Source of the DNA: Mantis religiosa
Lineage: Eukaryota; Arthropoda; Insecta; Mantodea; Mantidae
Length of the DNA stretch: 64,000 nt
Reading direction: 5' to 3'
Assembly: GCA_030765055.1 (NCBI GenBank)
Contig: CM060951.1
Span: forward strand, 49,290,291 to 49,354,290
Of this stretch, positions 46,820 to 59,580 are shown one piece after another (positions within the stretch are counted from its first letter, which is position 1; each line of letters opens with the position of its first letter). Position numbers and translations under genes: made by a program. A model generated the notes under the pieces. It ran no database searches and was not told the DNA's origin. It saw only the letters and a program-made list of their open reading frames with translations.

Positions 46820-47175
46820 CCCATGGCGTAAAAGCCTACAGTTGGCCTGAGTCAGGCAATCCGACTGCCGGTTTCAAGCTCATATACGTAAGATAGAGGT
46901 GGGTGATCATCCATCCGATATGGGGAGGAGATGTGGTCAGCATCTCCGTACCCCCACTGGAAAGTTAGCTTTGTAGACCAGGGTTGGCTACCTACGGTAA
47001 CTCCTGAATTTCCTCACGATGATGAGCATGGGTACCGATCCTATACCCGGGACTTAAAATCCGCACCCCCTAGGGGTGGGATCAATCTCGGATGCATTAC
47101 GGACCCAGGGAACCAAAGTACACGCTCTAGCACACTACGCCAGGCGCAAGAGTCGAAGGAGGAACGGCGAAAAAA
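46820..47175 (-). repeat. tRNA-SINE family D copy
   Basis: It matches the reverse complement of 62185-62470 in order: GATCATCCATCCGATATGGG, ACATGTGGTCAGCATCTC-like, CGATGATG and TCCTATACCCGGG. It ends in an A-rich run near 47170. The 86-codon frame across it (46931-47191) is therefore not a gene. Confidence 0.7.
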
Positions 47176-48184
47176 AAAATTAGATCAGTGAACTCGTGCT
47201 TATTTCACAATGATATCGTTGGATGAACGAAATATGAAAACAAAATATGTTGCATTGATAATTACCAACTTAAGAGTGAAACATTTGGAAGCCTGAACAG
47301 TGAGGTAATATGTCAACTGTTATATCGCATTCTTATGACTGTTTTGATTTACCACACCCTCTCTCTTACTGGCATTGAGAACTCAGTCATAGTAAACAAA
47401 CCCGTATCTAGAGTTTAACTGTGTCATTGGTGCCCATGTTACGCTGTCTGATCATGTCTTAGCAAGATGATTATAGTGAGAGAAGAGCTTTGATGAATTA
47501 GTTTAAAATACATCCCCACGGATATATCACATAAGCATTGGAGACTGAGAGAAAGAGAGAGAGAAGGCAAAATGGAAGAGAACATGAAAGAATGGAAAGA
47601 AGAGAGAGAGAAAAGCATGTTAAAGAGGAGAGAGGGGGAGAGAATGAAAGACATGGTCGGAGAGACAAGGGCAGAGAGAAAATGAATTTAGGAGTAATAA
47701 GACAAGGGACCTTCAGTAACTACAGCGCAGCTACACATGGAGGCTGTGACTCCTTTGTTATTTCATGTAACCCTTGAAGAAGGGATGAAGAGTGAACCTG
47801 AAGGACAACCAGATGGGACGACAATGTGCGCTAGCAAGAACACGCTTAATAACGATTCCAGCATGACACCAATGTTGACGGCCACCGGCCCTACAGCAAT
47901 TTGGGATACCGAGAACAGAGAAGACAGTTTTCAGGAAGGAAAATGATTTCAGCAGCCTGCCATTCTGAAATCCCAGTATTAGAGGAGACTCTTCTCAGGA
48001 AGCCGACCTCACGAGACTCGCCAAGGGTCAGGAAAGGTCTTTTCAAAGCGCAAATTCCACATTCCTGCTGCAGTCTTAGAATCTTAAAGCAGATGAAGCA
48101 AAACGATGAAAGGGAGTGGTGTGAATTGCAAGTCACGTGGAAGTGCAGTTCACCTGTTCAGCTGAGAAACTCCATACTCTGAAT
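47176..48184. other. No gene seen; purine-rich run at 47545-47690
   Basis: GAGA-type low-complexity DNA occupies 47545-47690. Frames at 47538-48182 overlap one another and show no family features. Confidence 0.5.
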
Positions 48185-48262
48185 GTGCGTCGAGAGCAAG
48201 AATCGAACCCTGGATCTCCTAAATGTGATCCTTCTGAGTGATCGCTCACTCGTTAAAGGTGA
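48185..48262 (-). repeat. tRNA-like SINE head
   Basis: The minus strand reads GAGTGAGCGATCACTCAGAAG, then AGGGTTCGATTCTTGC, B-box like. It may be the head of a SINE extending left toward 47700. Confidence 0.45.
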
Positions 48263-48974
48263 TGTAAGAGAGTTTAAGAGAGGGAGATTGAAAATCATTC
48301 CCTTTTATTCAACATGCGAGCAGAGCTGCGAGTTCTGCTAATTTGACATAAAATATCGTAAATTTTCATTTTCCGGTAGAGCGAAAGTACAATTTTCAGG
48401 AATGTAGCTCTGGCTTTGAAAGGCGACGGGGGAGATGTTTCCCTGCGGTTGAACGTTCTGCATATCAAAATGCAGCGAGCGTGGAAAATCAGAAAATGTT
48501 ATTTTCCCTAAGGAATGCCAACGTCCTTTATGAGAACAGCTTTTATGAATTTAGAGCTAGTTGCCCTTGCTTTAGCTACATCTGCCTAATTTCCAGAGGG
48601 ACTGTATTTTAGTTTTGGATACTGTTTACTTGTGCCTTTGTGCCTCTTGTTTTCGCCCTGGATTTCCAGGAATTAATTACCGCATATTGTTCAATTAAAG
48701 TCAATTCTGTGACTCCTGACTGGCGTGAAATGTTGAAAGACATCTCTTGTTAGTACTCCATTAAATAAATACACTTTTACAACATGCTAACGTTTTACAG
48801 TATTACAGGTGCTCTTTCCTTCAGTATAATATAAATCCTAACAGCAAACAGTTCTTCATACTACACAATGCAAAGCTATCCTCCGCAGAACTTGACGTTA
48901 CTGTGACTGTGCAGTTTTCGCTGTTTCGATAGGAATACTTTTTAAAACTTTGTTTACGGTTTAACGTACCTTAA
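48263..48974. other. No gene seen
   Basis: Spacer without recognisable features. Confidence 0.5.
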
Positions 48975-49128
48975 ACACTCAGGTCACATCAGACGAAAAA
49001 TGAAATGTGTGAAATAATGCACAAATGAATCCGGGGTCCACAGAGCTTGCACTTAACCGACATTCATTTTTCAGAAATAGGGAAAAAAGCCCGAAGGATG
49101 TTATCCTCATAACTTAACCTAATTGAGC
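48975..49128 (-). repeat. tRNA-SINE family B, body fragment
   Basis: TCACATCAGACGAAAAATGAAATG, GGGGTCCACAGAGCTTGCA and CCGACATTCATTTTTCAG match the family B body. The tRNA-like head is missing. Confidence 0.65.
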
Positions 49129-49202
49129 TTGGCAAGCGGGGCATGAAGAGGGAGAGGGGTTTGGACTGTTTATCTTCTCTGTTAGTGGATCTGTTTACTA
49201 GG

Positions 49203-49640
49203 AAATGAGTGTGTTGCTGATCTACGACAACATATGGACCAACTGAGACCTGCAGAAACAATAAAAGAAATGTGTTCATTCATAAAGATCTCTTCAGTTG
49301 CTCTCATGTATTCATAAGGATCGATAGAGCGAAGCAATCAATCGAACCTCCTTACGATGGACCATTCGCCGTTATTAAACCTCAAGAGAAGTTTTTCACT
49401 GTAAGAGTCAAGGGTAGAGAAGTTAACATCTCCATCGATAGGTTAAAACCTGCATTTATTTTGTACCTAGACAATGACTTTTTCCATCAGCTTCCAACAG
49501 TTAAAGAGAATGACCAGTCTGCTAGTTCTACCTAAGAGACGAGAACAACGAGATGCCTAGAGGTACGTTTTCCTACGCGGTATCTCAACTATGCAAGATC
49601 TTGTGGATATTGCAATTATTGTTTATTTGGAGTGTCAGAT
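49203..49640 (+). pseudogene. gypsy-type pol C-terminal end
   Basis: LRQHMDQLRPAETI (near 49230), then in a shifted frame the 87-codon piece 49272-49535. It contains DLFSCSHVFIRIDRAKQSI, EPPYDGPFAVIK and REVNISIDRLKPAFI, the stretch that ends many insect gypsy-type pol proteins after integrase. A further VRFPTRYLNYARSCG follows in another frame near 49570. At least two frameshifts. It belongs to a different family from the element at 35252. No LTR was identified. Confidence 0.83.
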
Positions 49641-51479
49641 TTGACAGTGTTCCCAAGGTTATTATCCTAACTTCCTTACTGGCAGCGGAGAAACTGTAGA
49701 GGACACTGTTGTGATATAGAAACTCTTTGGACGGATTAGGATTTCAGGAGGTAGTGTAAACTGTAGATAGTAAAAATGAACAGTAAAAAAATGAATAAGG
49801 AATATATTGTAAACATATTTTGTTAATTTGGTGTTGTATATTATATATAATTAATAAATATGAATACAAGAGAGCAACAAGTGTATGAGAGTGCATATGA
49901 GTCATCCATGCTGCCAGATCTAATGCTCGTTTCAGCAACTGCAATAATAGGTGTTATGTGACAATGCTGTGTATATTACATGAACCTAGCATACTTATCA
50001 TATCCGGAAGGCAAGCATAAACATCATGTAGGCTGCAAAAGTGATGACGTTATTTATTATTCTGCCTTGCCTCCTTGTAGTGTGCAGAAAATACAACATT
50101 GCCTCTTTTTCCGGACGAATTTCTTGTAGCAAGTCACTGCACGTCACGTATTTGTTACAGAATCGCTCGGAGGAGGGCGTTTTTGTCGTATCAGAAACGC
50201 TCTCACAAAATGGTTCACTCGAGAGAACGCTTGCTTATTTATAGCCACTGAATAGTTATTTCCACGGAGTTCCAGGTATTTCGAGAATCGGTTAGAACGG
50301 AAACTTACAGAAAGTTCTGGCTATCGTTTGATAGGCTTCTACATAGTATTTACAGTAGACGAAAGTGCTACCGCAGCTGTACATATATATCTCCGTTTAT
50401 CTATCGAGCTGCCCTATGCTAACCTACCTATAAGCTTGGACCATAGCTACTGTGTCACTGTCATACAAGTTGTTGAAAAGTAGTCAACTTCAATAGACAT
50501 TTTTGATATGTTTAATTCCCTTTTTACTTCATACAGAACCCAGCATTTGAAAAGTCAAAACCACGATCACTCGACCATCAAGTTGGTCTGCTTAGGAACT
50601 TGAATAGTATACATTGTTTAAAGATACAATGCGCTCAAACATGCATACCTAATCTCCTTTGTGTGGGTAATGTAATTGCCTTCAAACCTTTAGGCTCGAG
50701 TTGGAATGCTATTTGGGGTGAATTGCTTTAATTCAAATCCCTTATCAGCTTACATATTCAACATTTACATGAAACTCTTCATACCAAATGCTTTCCTGTT
50801 TCCTCCCCCTCCCTTTACTTTCAGAGGCACATGTCGAAAAAGTCTTATTTGAATATATCCCGAACTGATTTATGCATCATATCACCTCCATCATACACGA
50901 TTTTTGCAGACCTGGGTGTGTTAAGAGGAAAAACAGAGAAAGAAAATAAAAAGGGGAGGGAAAAGAAGCAAGAAGGTACCAAAACACCAGATGCTTCTTT
51001 CTCTATTATTTGTGTTTCAGGCTGAAAACATAGCAGATTCGTTTTCGCACTTAATCATTTCTTTCCTTTTTATTTTTCCAGACAACCTGTTGCGGGTTCG
51101 CATACTTCTAACATTTCTTTTTTTTCCCTATAAGTCATCAATATACAATATATTAATCTATTGCAAGAAACCAAACTCCCAAAGGTATATAAATAAAAAC
51201 TTTCGTAATTTGCAATGTAGAAATTAAATTCGCAGATTAAAATATTAGTACTCGGTACCTAGCATTTGGTGATTTTTTTTTTTAATTTCATGAAAACCTT
51301 TACATGACTTCTCGTTTTCCACGATTTGCTCTCGTCATTTGTAATACACCATAATTTGCGGATGTTGTATGAGGAGACAGTTTTTCGGGTAATATTATGT
51401 GCAGAAAGTGAAACAAGTAGGTATTGCATTCCATCCAAAAATTCAATACTAATATTTCACAGGAATTATATGATTGAAG
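49641..51479. other. No gene seen
   Basis: AT-rich spacer. A pyrimidine tract followed by AG at about 50800-50825 resembles a splice acceptor, but the following frame shows no conservation that I recognise. Confidence 0.45.
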
Positions 51480-51830
51480 GTCCCTAAAGGACTTTTAGAA
51501 CGATGTCCATGTGTGCGGGTGCCTCTGTCTATAGACAGCATTACTCAAAAACGAAAATTTGGTTAAATACTATTCTTGGTATCAAAGTTTGGTCCTTCCA
51601 ACAATGTGACCCAAGGCTGTCATGAAAATTTCATTCATTTATCTACCTTAGCATGGGAACGTTTTCGAAAATTTTGGTTCTCTTAAAAATGACCGTAATG
51701 ATTTAGTTCAAATGAAGGAATGAAAATGAAAAGCTTTTAAATACTTTTGAGTATTTACTGCTGCGAGGGGAGTAGCAATTCGGAAGCTCTTTAGGGTTGC
51801 AATTCCTAAGAGCCTTGTGCAGTTCCTGCG
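51480..51830 (+). repeat. Uncharacterised repeat, copy 2
   Basis: It matches 43150-43560 in order (CATTACTCAAAAACGAAAATTT, GGTCCTTCCAACAATGTG, GCAATTCGGAAGCTCTTTAG). Diverged; class unknown. Confidence 0.5.
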
Positions 51831-51908
51831 TATTTTTGTGTCCTTAACACTGTCTTTCTTTAATTTACACTCTTAAAACATACACCATTGTTGTAAAGAT
51901 TTATTTAT

Positions 51909-51975
<67 letters not shown>
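51909..51975. repeat. (AC)n microsatellite
   Basis: About 33 consecutive CA units, followed by unique sequence. Confidence 0.97.
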
Positions 51976-51980
<5 letters not shown>

Positions 51981-52289
51981 TTTAGTTTACAGTACCTGGG
52001 TGGCCACTTCTACCAGTGTCTTCATATAGCTCTGTTCTTAGTTTGTGTTGACTACTGTATCCCTGCCATCATTTATTTATATATTTATTAACACTGCATG
52101 CTCCGTTACATCGTAACACTACATGCATTCCTTAAACTTATTATACCTAGTTGTAGTAATTACAACTTTTACAAGTGTTATACGTTTAAAAGTTTTCAAT
52201 ATATGATACAGACAATGGTTTTGACTATGCTTTTACAGTTTTTCAAAGTCTATTTTGTTTATGAATTTTAAAAATTGTTTTTGGTAGTG

Positions 52290-52640
52290 CTTGATTAGAT
52301 CACTGTTTGTTGCCGGCCACTGTCCACTCTCAGTCTAATGTTTTGTTTTAGTTATAATCTTTCACTGTTCAGAAGAGGACAATCGTATATTAAATGATCC
52401 ACTGTTTGGTTTTGTAGTTCACATTTGCACATTGCACTTTCCGCGATTTTGAATCTGTTGTAGTAGTCTCTTGTCTTCCCATGTCCGTTTAGTGGGATCC
52501 TCATTTTTAGTCGTTCTTGCACAGAAGGGAAGAACGTTTTGCTGATTCTTCCTTTTGTTGTGTTCTCCTATTGGTCTTGCCCTGCTATCTTTTAGAAGCT
52601 ATCTCTCCGTCTCATTTTTGGTCCCCCTGCCGTTCGACAT
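52290..52640 (-). pseudogene. C-terminal end of an I/R1-like non-LTR retrotransposon
   Basis: The minus strand carries PLNGHGKTRDYYNRFKI, then CKCELQNQTVDHLIYDC. A Cys-x-Cys...His...Cys cluster is typical of the last part of RNase H-bearing LINE polyproteins. Stops follow near 52350. Only this tail is present. Confidence 0.7.
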
Positions 52641-52649
52641 CCTATTCTG

Positions 52650-54527
52650 GCGTCTAGTTCAAATATCTTTTTTTAAATATATTTTAAATCGCAAATAAAA
52701 TAATTCTTTATATGAATTTCTAGAAATCGCCAGTGAAGCTCTCTTCATCTAGAATTAATTTGATATAATCTTACATAAATGGTACTGTTAAGCTAAAACT
52801 TACTACATAAAAATACAGATATCATTAAAACAAAATTTATTTCAAATGATATTTTTGGCGATTCAAGTCAATTTCAAGTTTATCGGGATTAAAACGAATT
52901 AGACTGAAGAAATATCACATAACTGCAAAAAATAACACATCCACTCACGTAACTTTCTTTACTCTCTCTAGTGCAAACCATTCTAAAAACTAGTCTTCTA
53001 TCTAATTCTGTTACTTGAGTTAGAAATTTGTAGAAATGGATTTATTGCATGATTTCAAGAGGTACCTACAATGAAAAGAGAAGAATATAGTTGTGGACTT
53101 GAGCGAAAATGAAATCTTTTACGAGGGTTCCATATGTAATAGCTTTGAAATTGTATTCTCTTTGCACGTTTAGGACATGGACGAATAACGATTTCTCATT
53201 TGGAGAGTGTTCAAACAAATAACGAAATACCTGGGAAACAACTCACACAAGAAAAGAATGCATTTGAATAAATTGTGTATTTTGAGATCTGCGTTTTTTG
53301 TGCTGTAACATTTTATCTCACACCAGTTATGCAAAATGCGTCCAGAATGAAGAGCATTTCAAAATACATTCTCTAAAAATTCAATACAGACATTTCATTT
53401 GGCACGAATATATCTTAAGCATATGCTGTTTAAAGAAAATCGTTAGTGGCATTTTTGAGAATAAAAAATTTAAAAAATATTCCAAATATAGGGTTGCCTG
53501 GGTGGGAGAGTTTTATTGGAAATATTCGTGATGAATTCTTGAAAGATACTGAAGTGAAAAATTAAATTTGATATTTAAATGACTTTTCGTTTTGGAGTTA
53601 TTGTTCACCACATACACACATACCCACTGACCTATTTCTTAAAATGATTTGTTTTTTAATCCAGGAGTCCTCAAAGCTCGTATTTTCGATATTAAAGTTT
53701 ACTTTACGTAGTATCGAAAACAATGAACGTTTGTAGCAGAAACTTGTTTACCCAGTAATAAACGATAGCGAGGTGGATACATTTATGTAAATCTAATGGT
53801 GCAGATCAGATATTTTAATTTGGTTTCACTTATTCACGTTTTGGGAAAAAATTAAGATTCCGGAAAGCATTTCTTCATTTGATCACACAGAAAATGAAGC
53901 TAGTCACAGTGAAGCAACAAATATTACACAAATAAAAATATTTCTAACAGAATTTTCACTTAAGAAGTTGATGTTAATACCTCCTTCTTCTTTATAAAAT
54001 TGATTTCAAAAGCATATCGCTTTTATACGGGAAAAAATATTTATTTTAAAAAAAAAAACAGCGCGTAATGAATTTTGACATACCGGCAATTGTTTCGTCT
54101 TCAGATGTTGGTAATTCTGGAAACGTAACATAACAAAAGTAAAAAACATGGTAACCGAGATTCCCTTAACAACGGAGTTTGACTGAAGATGAAATATTTC
54201 TTCATTTGCCTTTCTTTCTCTATCCCTCATCTCAAATAGCACTTCTAAAGCACTAACGCGACTTAGATTGCTAGTGGTAGTGTAATCTGAAAGTATTCAA
54301 TTAGAATCAAAGCGACCTGCTCTCCGAAGTACTTACAATATTGTAATTAATGGGAATTTCGTGCAATTTTATGGAGACAAGACCTTTTAATCCAATATTA
54401 TTGGTTTCTGTCACTGTGGAGGGTGTGACAGAAATTTGTTTTTGCTGACATAAAGGTTCCAAAACAAATGAAGCTGCTATTACACAAATATTGCGTTTAA
54501 GTATTATTTTGTTTCTTTTTTTTTCAG
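52650..54527. other. No gene seen; would be intron if the next exon is real
   Basis: AT-rich DNA ending in a polypyrimidine tract at 54508-54525. Confidence 0.45.
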
Positions 54528-54571
54528 AGAACGAGTTCAAGGAGAAACTGATCCGAAATGTAAAGAAGGAG
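54528..54571 (+). CDS. Candidate host exon, SGSM1/2-like N-terminal region
   Basis: A T-rich tract and CAG (54525-54527) precede, and GTAAGT (54572-54577) follows, giving a 44-bp segment with good splice signals. Read from 54530 the codons give NEFKEKLIRNVKKE and end at phase 0. From memory, vertebrate small G protein signalling modulators begin with a similar Arg-rich LLRTVKKE stretch, followed by VKQIMEEA, so the exon would end exactly before that block. SGSM proteins carry RUN and TBC domains and act on Rab GTPases. Identification rests on 14 residues, and the next exon was not found downstream. An alternative acceptor AG at 54528-54529 would give 42 bp. Confidence 0.45.
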
Positions 54572-54755
54572 GTAAGTGCAACTTAAATATAATTCATGAT
54601 CTAAAGCAGAAACAGCAAGGAGTATACAAGGGTTAATGCTGCAGAACATTAATTCGATTTCTTAGCTAAGCCAACAAAATTGATTAAGATTGATTTGGAC
54701 TACAAAATTTACGAAGTTCATACTTCATTCTAGGATCTCACGTATCTCATTATTT

Positions 54756-55500
54756 CTAGAAAGTCAAGAATTTCAAGATTATAGTAACATATGAACAAAT
54801 AACTAATATATCATTTCTAATGAACCATGGGGCCTTTGTAATACTGCGGAGAAATTTGTTTTGTATAACCTGAAGTCGATGAATGTGGGTTTTGCTGGCT
54901 GCACCCCATACAGAAGCAGCGTAAGAAATTATGGGGCGTATAAGAGACTTGTAGATCAATCAGCACTCCAGACCTAGCTGTGATTTCTTATGTAGCAATG
55001 GATACAGCTTTTTAATTCTAGAAATGGATATTGTGGAAATGTAAGATATATGAGAATTTCAGGTTAATGTAGTGTCCAGCAATAAGCCTAAATATTTGAC
55101 TGGTGTTTCTGGAGGCTTCCATGTTAGTTGTTTTCCCTGCAGACCCAATGGGGGTGGATTTTCATAAGATCTTAAGGAGAATATTTTCGTTTACGTTTTA
55201 TTAGAATTTAATACTACGCGCTACATTTTGAACCACTTAGACAACATATTTAATGATATTTGTAGCCTGTTGATTGCAGTACTTAAGTCTGGAAGCCAAT
55301 AGAAAATAACGGTGTCATCGGCATACATATCTGTGGATATGGGATTTGTATTTGGAAGGTCGTGCATGAATATATTGAATAATAGTAGTGCCAGAAATGA
55401 TCCTTGTGGAACTCCTGCTGCTATTGGTCGAAGATCGGATGTGTAACGGTCTATTCGTACTAAAATTGGCGCTGTGAGATAAAACTTTCAATTATTCTGA
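54756..55500 (-). pseudogene. jockey-type LINE reverse transcriptase fragment
   Basis: Minus-strand order: PIAAGVPQGSFLALLLFNIF (near 55430-55370), HDLPNTNPI, MYADDTVIFYW (catalytic box near 55320), KYLGLLLD, ISRIKKLYPLL, then IYKSLIRPIISYAASVWGAA and LQVIQNKFLRSITKAPWFIRN (54756-54959). This is the second half of a jockey-like RT. Several stops and frame changes occur (for example near 54962 and 55070). The YADD box is intact. Confidence 0.86.
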
Positions 55501-56449
55501 TCAGATAATCTGGGTCTAATGGTTTCTGTTGTTCAAACCTCAGCAGAATTGTCCTCTCTGATCTGCCGCTGACATAACTGGCACCTACCGGTGAGGTACC
55601 CTTAAGCATTTCCATCCAAACTTCAGTTGTCAATTGTTTCGTTCATATGCTATTATTGCCCAACATCTCTGGTACCATATGTAGTAAGAATGGTCTAAAA
55701 TGTATATCACTATGGAAACAACAGTTGAATGTTGAATACAACTTTGGATTAAAAATAAGCAGTTATCTTGCTAATCCCAATATCAGGCAAGTATTTTATG
55801 AAATCAGATGCTACATTGTTAATGTGTGATATAGCATCTATCTAATAAGTATGGATGTTAGCCTGCTGTCCATAGCAGAACCTGTCATACATACAACCCA
55901 ATTATCTGCTTTTGTTTACGTTGTTGCAATATGGATTTGACTCATTGTCTGGCAGTACATCCGATAATTACAAACCACGTATGGAATCAGTATTATCCGC
56001 AACCAGCTAATACGGCTGCACAGCGAATTATAATCTTATTTGAAATGCAGCAAATCACTCTTCAGTGAATACCTCTCAAAGGCTTTTTAGGGGGTTCCCA
56101 GCATTTTCCAGTGGCGTGTCATTGGTTTCAACGCACAGTTTTAGGTATACCATTAAGCAAATTTTACAAGGGAAATGTACACAAGTAATTTTATGGTACA
56201 AGGGTCAAAGTAAACATTTATCTACATTTATAACAATACGTGTTTGTTTACTTATTTCTTGTTGGTAGTATCTTAACATTTGGCATTTATTGGAGGAAAT
56301 GCTGTTAAATGCCCGTTTGGTCAATGCAATGTTTTGTAAGAATTAATTTTGTTAAAATTAAAATATGGTAGATAAGATATGACATGTATATGATATGATA
56401 TGTACATATATGATATATATTTAAATACATCTTGAAATGTACTGAAAGA
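55501..56449. other. No gene seen
   Basis: Spacer. A weak 67-codon frame (56065-56268) has no family features. Confidence 0.5.
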
Positions 56450-56560
56450 ATGAGTCATTGGTGAGCTTAGAGCAATGATGTGGAAAGTATAAGATCCATG
56501 GTTCAAATCCGGTTATGGCATTTAATTATTCACTTTGATTCTACCTGTCCAGCAATTTAT
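56450..56560 (+). repeat. tRNA-SINE family A, diverged
   Basis: GTGAGCTTAGAGCAATG, AAGATCCATGGTTCAAATCC and TATGGCATTTAATTATTCA follow the family A order with many substitutions. Confidence 0.6.
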
Positions 56561-56699
56561 ACAACTAAGATTAACATTGACTGTAAAGGCGTCTCCTGCT
56601 CAAAAGGAATTCCCACTGATGTTTGATCAAATTTATTTATCATATGTTGGAAACTGAACTGCCCTAATCTTTTTGAGAGTATCACACAGACGTTATGAG

Positions 56700-57280
56700 G
56701 ATTAGGATTCGGTACGTAGGCCACCATACTGGGCAAATTGTGCTTATGCTCCCAAGTGGGGCACCCCCGGGGAGAAAAGACGAAGCGAAAGAGACAGAGG
56801 ACGGCTGATCCAAGGAGCCACGACAGTACAGAGGGCAGGGTCCTTACAGTTAACTTAGATAGAGACACGCCCCCCCCCCCTATTGCGGGATGGCAACGAG
56901 CCCAGCAGGCGAGCCCGAAAGTTCCCAGGCAGGGATCCAAGCCCCAAGGCTGACGGTCCCGAATTGGTCCCAGCAGAGGAGCAACCGACCTACCGGAGGA
57001 GAAAGTAGCTTTCCTCAGAGCATGCACCGCCGAGACACCTGCCGACACTTCTACCCTGAAAGAGAGCGCCAGATGAGAGATAATATGAAATGACAATGGA
57101 GGTGAAATGGAGGGACAGGAAATTTGAGGGGATGTAATTAACCTAACCAGAATTTTCCTAGCGACCCGGGAAAACCCCAGAAAAAACTCATGGATCAGGT
57201 AGGTCAGCCACGGTAATCAAATTCGGGTCTCCCCAATGCGGGCCAAGACGAAACCACCCTAGCCGTCCCACTCGGTCAGA
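56700..57280 (-). repeat. SINE-like family C copy, uninterrupted
   Basis: GC-rich repeat of about 580 bp. It shares blocks with 12745-13690 and 37206-37600 and is the copy that shows the empty site of the 517-bp insertion (GGTGAAATGGAGGGACAGG at about 57100). It contains a 12-13 bp C run near 56868. The 179-codon minus frame over it (56557-57096) is not conserved in the other copies and is not called. Confidence 0.68.
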
Positions 57281-58771
57281 TATTATGAGAGTTTAAAACA
57301 CATTGTTTAACTGTGAGATATTTGTTATTTATAAAACAAATGTTAATTTATGTTCATAAAAGCAATATTTATTTCAAAATGAGATTCTGGTGCAGCTCCG
57401 TGTAAGAGGTTAACCTGTATGTACGTCAGAGGGAGAGAGATTAATATCAGTTCAAGTTTTTGTAGACCAAAGAGACATACAGAAACATATAGAGATGTGT
57501 CGAAGTTGTGTATTTGTGTGAAAGAGGAAATGATTGTAAGTTAGCATTGTGTTAACTAATTTGGTGAAAATAAAGACGTTTGAAGCCAAATTTCCTTTTT
57601 TTCGCCTTTGTTAACATATATGGGAATTGCTCACGAATTTGGGTAAAAGCCAAATTACACACATACTGCTTTGATGTTTTGTTATATACTTCAAACCGCA
57701 GCTTTATGCACAAATATATTGAGAAATTAAAACATATTTTCTTTCAACATATCCTCTTTGCAGATTATACGCATTATGTTTATTAAACACGCCCTTATTT
57801 AAAATAAAATATTCTATTACACTTTGTGTTTATTGAAAGCTCTGTTTTCCTTATACACGAAAACTTAGTTCACACTTTTGCATCGTGTTATCAGCTGACA
57901 TCAACAACCTTTTGTGTGCTTCTCTCTAGTTTATTCCGACTGAGCAATTAATTAGCGCTAATGCTTATGTACTTAGTTGAAATGTCTGCGAGCTAGCTGT
58001 TAAGAATACTGATGTAATGCATTGAGTTTTAAATAAATTGGAACGAGAATATTCTACAGATATTTACTTATATTATGCATTAAAGGCGTAATTAAAACAT
58101 TTTGCATGTTACACTTAGACCTTAAGGAAGCAGAACAGCTTCAAGACAACTTATTTTCGTCTAGTGGTAATCTATTTAATTGCATCTAAAGGCTTAAAGA
58201 TAAGGTGCAATTATATCAGCGGTAATGAGCTGAAGTTTTGCTGTAATGTAAACATTTAGCACTGTTTACTAATGTAGAGCAAATACGTCGCATAACGTAA
58301 AGGAGATATTAATTAGCGGGATCATTAGTGGCGTGTGGTTAGGCAATTTCTAGAAATGGCTGCAAATGATACTTTTGTACCAGGAAGTCAGAAATCCAGA
58401 AGGAGAGGCCTTAATGTTTGTTACTGGTAAATTACAGACTATTTCCATATTGCAAACATACGTGAGAGGCTTAATATGTCAAGTACTGCCTTTGTATGTG
58501 TATGACTTTCATTCCTAGACTTTAAACCTTTTGAAAAATTCACCTGAGAAACGCACATAAGGAATATGTAACAATGTTTAGAGAGAATATAATACAGCGA
58601 AATGAAGATCTCGGGTGACACTGTCCTGAAGAAGACTTCGTAGTATAGACGGAAAGTTTGGTAATGATTAATTAGCAATCGGCTGTAATCCTGTGAATAG
58701 ACAGTAAGTAACCAACGCCGAAAATGTCTTAAATCTGTAATTGTTTACTCTATAACCTTCTCTGCTGCTTA
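57281..58771. other. No gene seen
   Basis: AT-rich spacer. TTTGGTGAAAATAAAG near 57560 resembles a polyadenylation region and recurs on the plus strand at about 15041, but no element was resolved. Confidence 0.45.
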
Positions 58772-59040
58772 CCCATGCTGGAGGGAGAGATTGAAGCTCG
58801 CATTTGGGAAGTCCCGGGTTTGAATTCCTGTAGACTACCCACATTTACCTTGGCATTTTTGTTATTTTCCCTGGCCAAAGGATATTTTTATTCGACCAAG
58901 ATTTCATTACCATTTCTTTCCATTTTATTGTCATGCTTTAGATGTGCTTCAAGCTTTCGTGAAATGTGGTGGTGTGGACAGATGGCGCGGATGGCTGCGG
59001 GCTGCCTGGTTGATCAGGTCCTCCATTACCCTCTCTGAGT
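58772..59040 (+). repeat. tRNA-like SINE
   Basis: The B-box-like CCCGGGTTTGAATTCC (about 58815-58830) follows an A-box-like TGGAGGGAGAGATTGAAGC. A GC-richer tail (GATGGCGCGGATGGCTGCGG) ends near 59037. No second copy was noticed in this window. Confidence 0.5.
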
Positions 59041-59567
59041 AGCTCCATTAACGGCACAGAACTTTAGGAACTTACGCGCGTCTACCGCGATAGATCTTAC
59101 TCAAGTCGTAGTGCAAAAATATCACCTATTGTGGTACATACTATGGCAGAAGCAGAAAGTATTGGAGTGGTCTCGAGTGTCTGGGTAGTATGATTTAAAC
59201 GCGATAAGTGAATCAATAGAAAACTTGATATTTAAGTCCATAATGATTGAAAATGTTCACGAAGTTGTCTAACATTCATATTATTTTTTTATTTACATGA
59301 AAGCATTTCGTTAATTTTTAGTTTGTAAAACACAGCTCTAAGGTTTTCCTTAAAAGTCATATTTAGAAAGTATTGATTTATGAGGCAAATATGAGCTATG
59401 TTCTGTGGATAACGTGCTACTTTGTATTAATTAGGAGACTATTATGTGTTTCAAATGGGAAGGTGTTTGTCCTTGAACGATACTAGGTGAGCAACCAATC
59501 GGAGTCCTGCGGTGTTGTTGTATTGCATTCCCCCTAAGTGTTGTGTGAAAATATGAGAATACGAAGA
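59041..59567. other. No gene seen
   Basis: Spacer upstream of the LINE. Confidence 0.5.
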
Positions 59568-59580
59568 AAGATATTAAACT

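Noticed and set aside
46931..47191. An 86-codon frame with normal-looking composition
   Set aside because: It falls within a repeat that is also found at 62185-62470, where the frame is not kept.
50800..50990. A second candidate exon (pyrimidine tract and AG at about 50825)
   Set aside because: The following frame (KKSYLNISRTDL...) shows no resemblance to a known protein and no clear donor in a sensible position.
56557..57096. A 179-codon minus-strand frame
   Set aside because: It covers a GC-rich repeat with two other copies in which the frame is broken. GC-rich DNA has few stops by chance.
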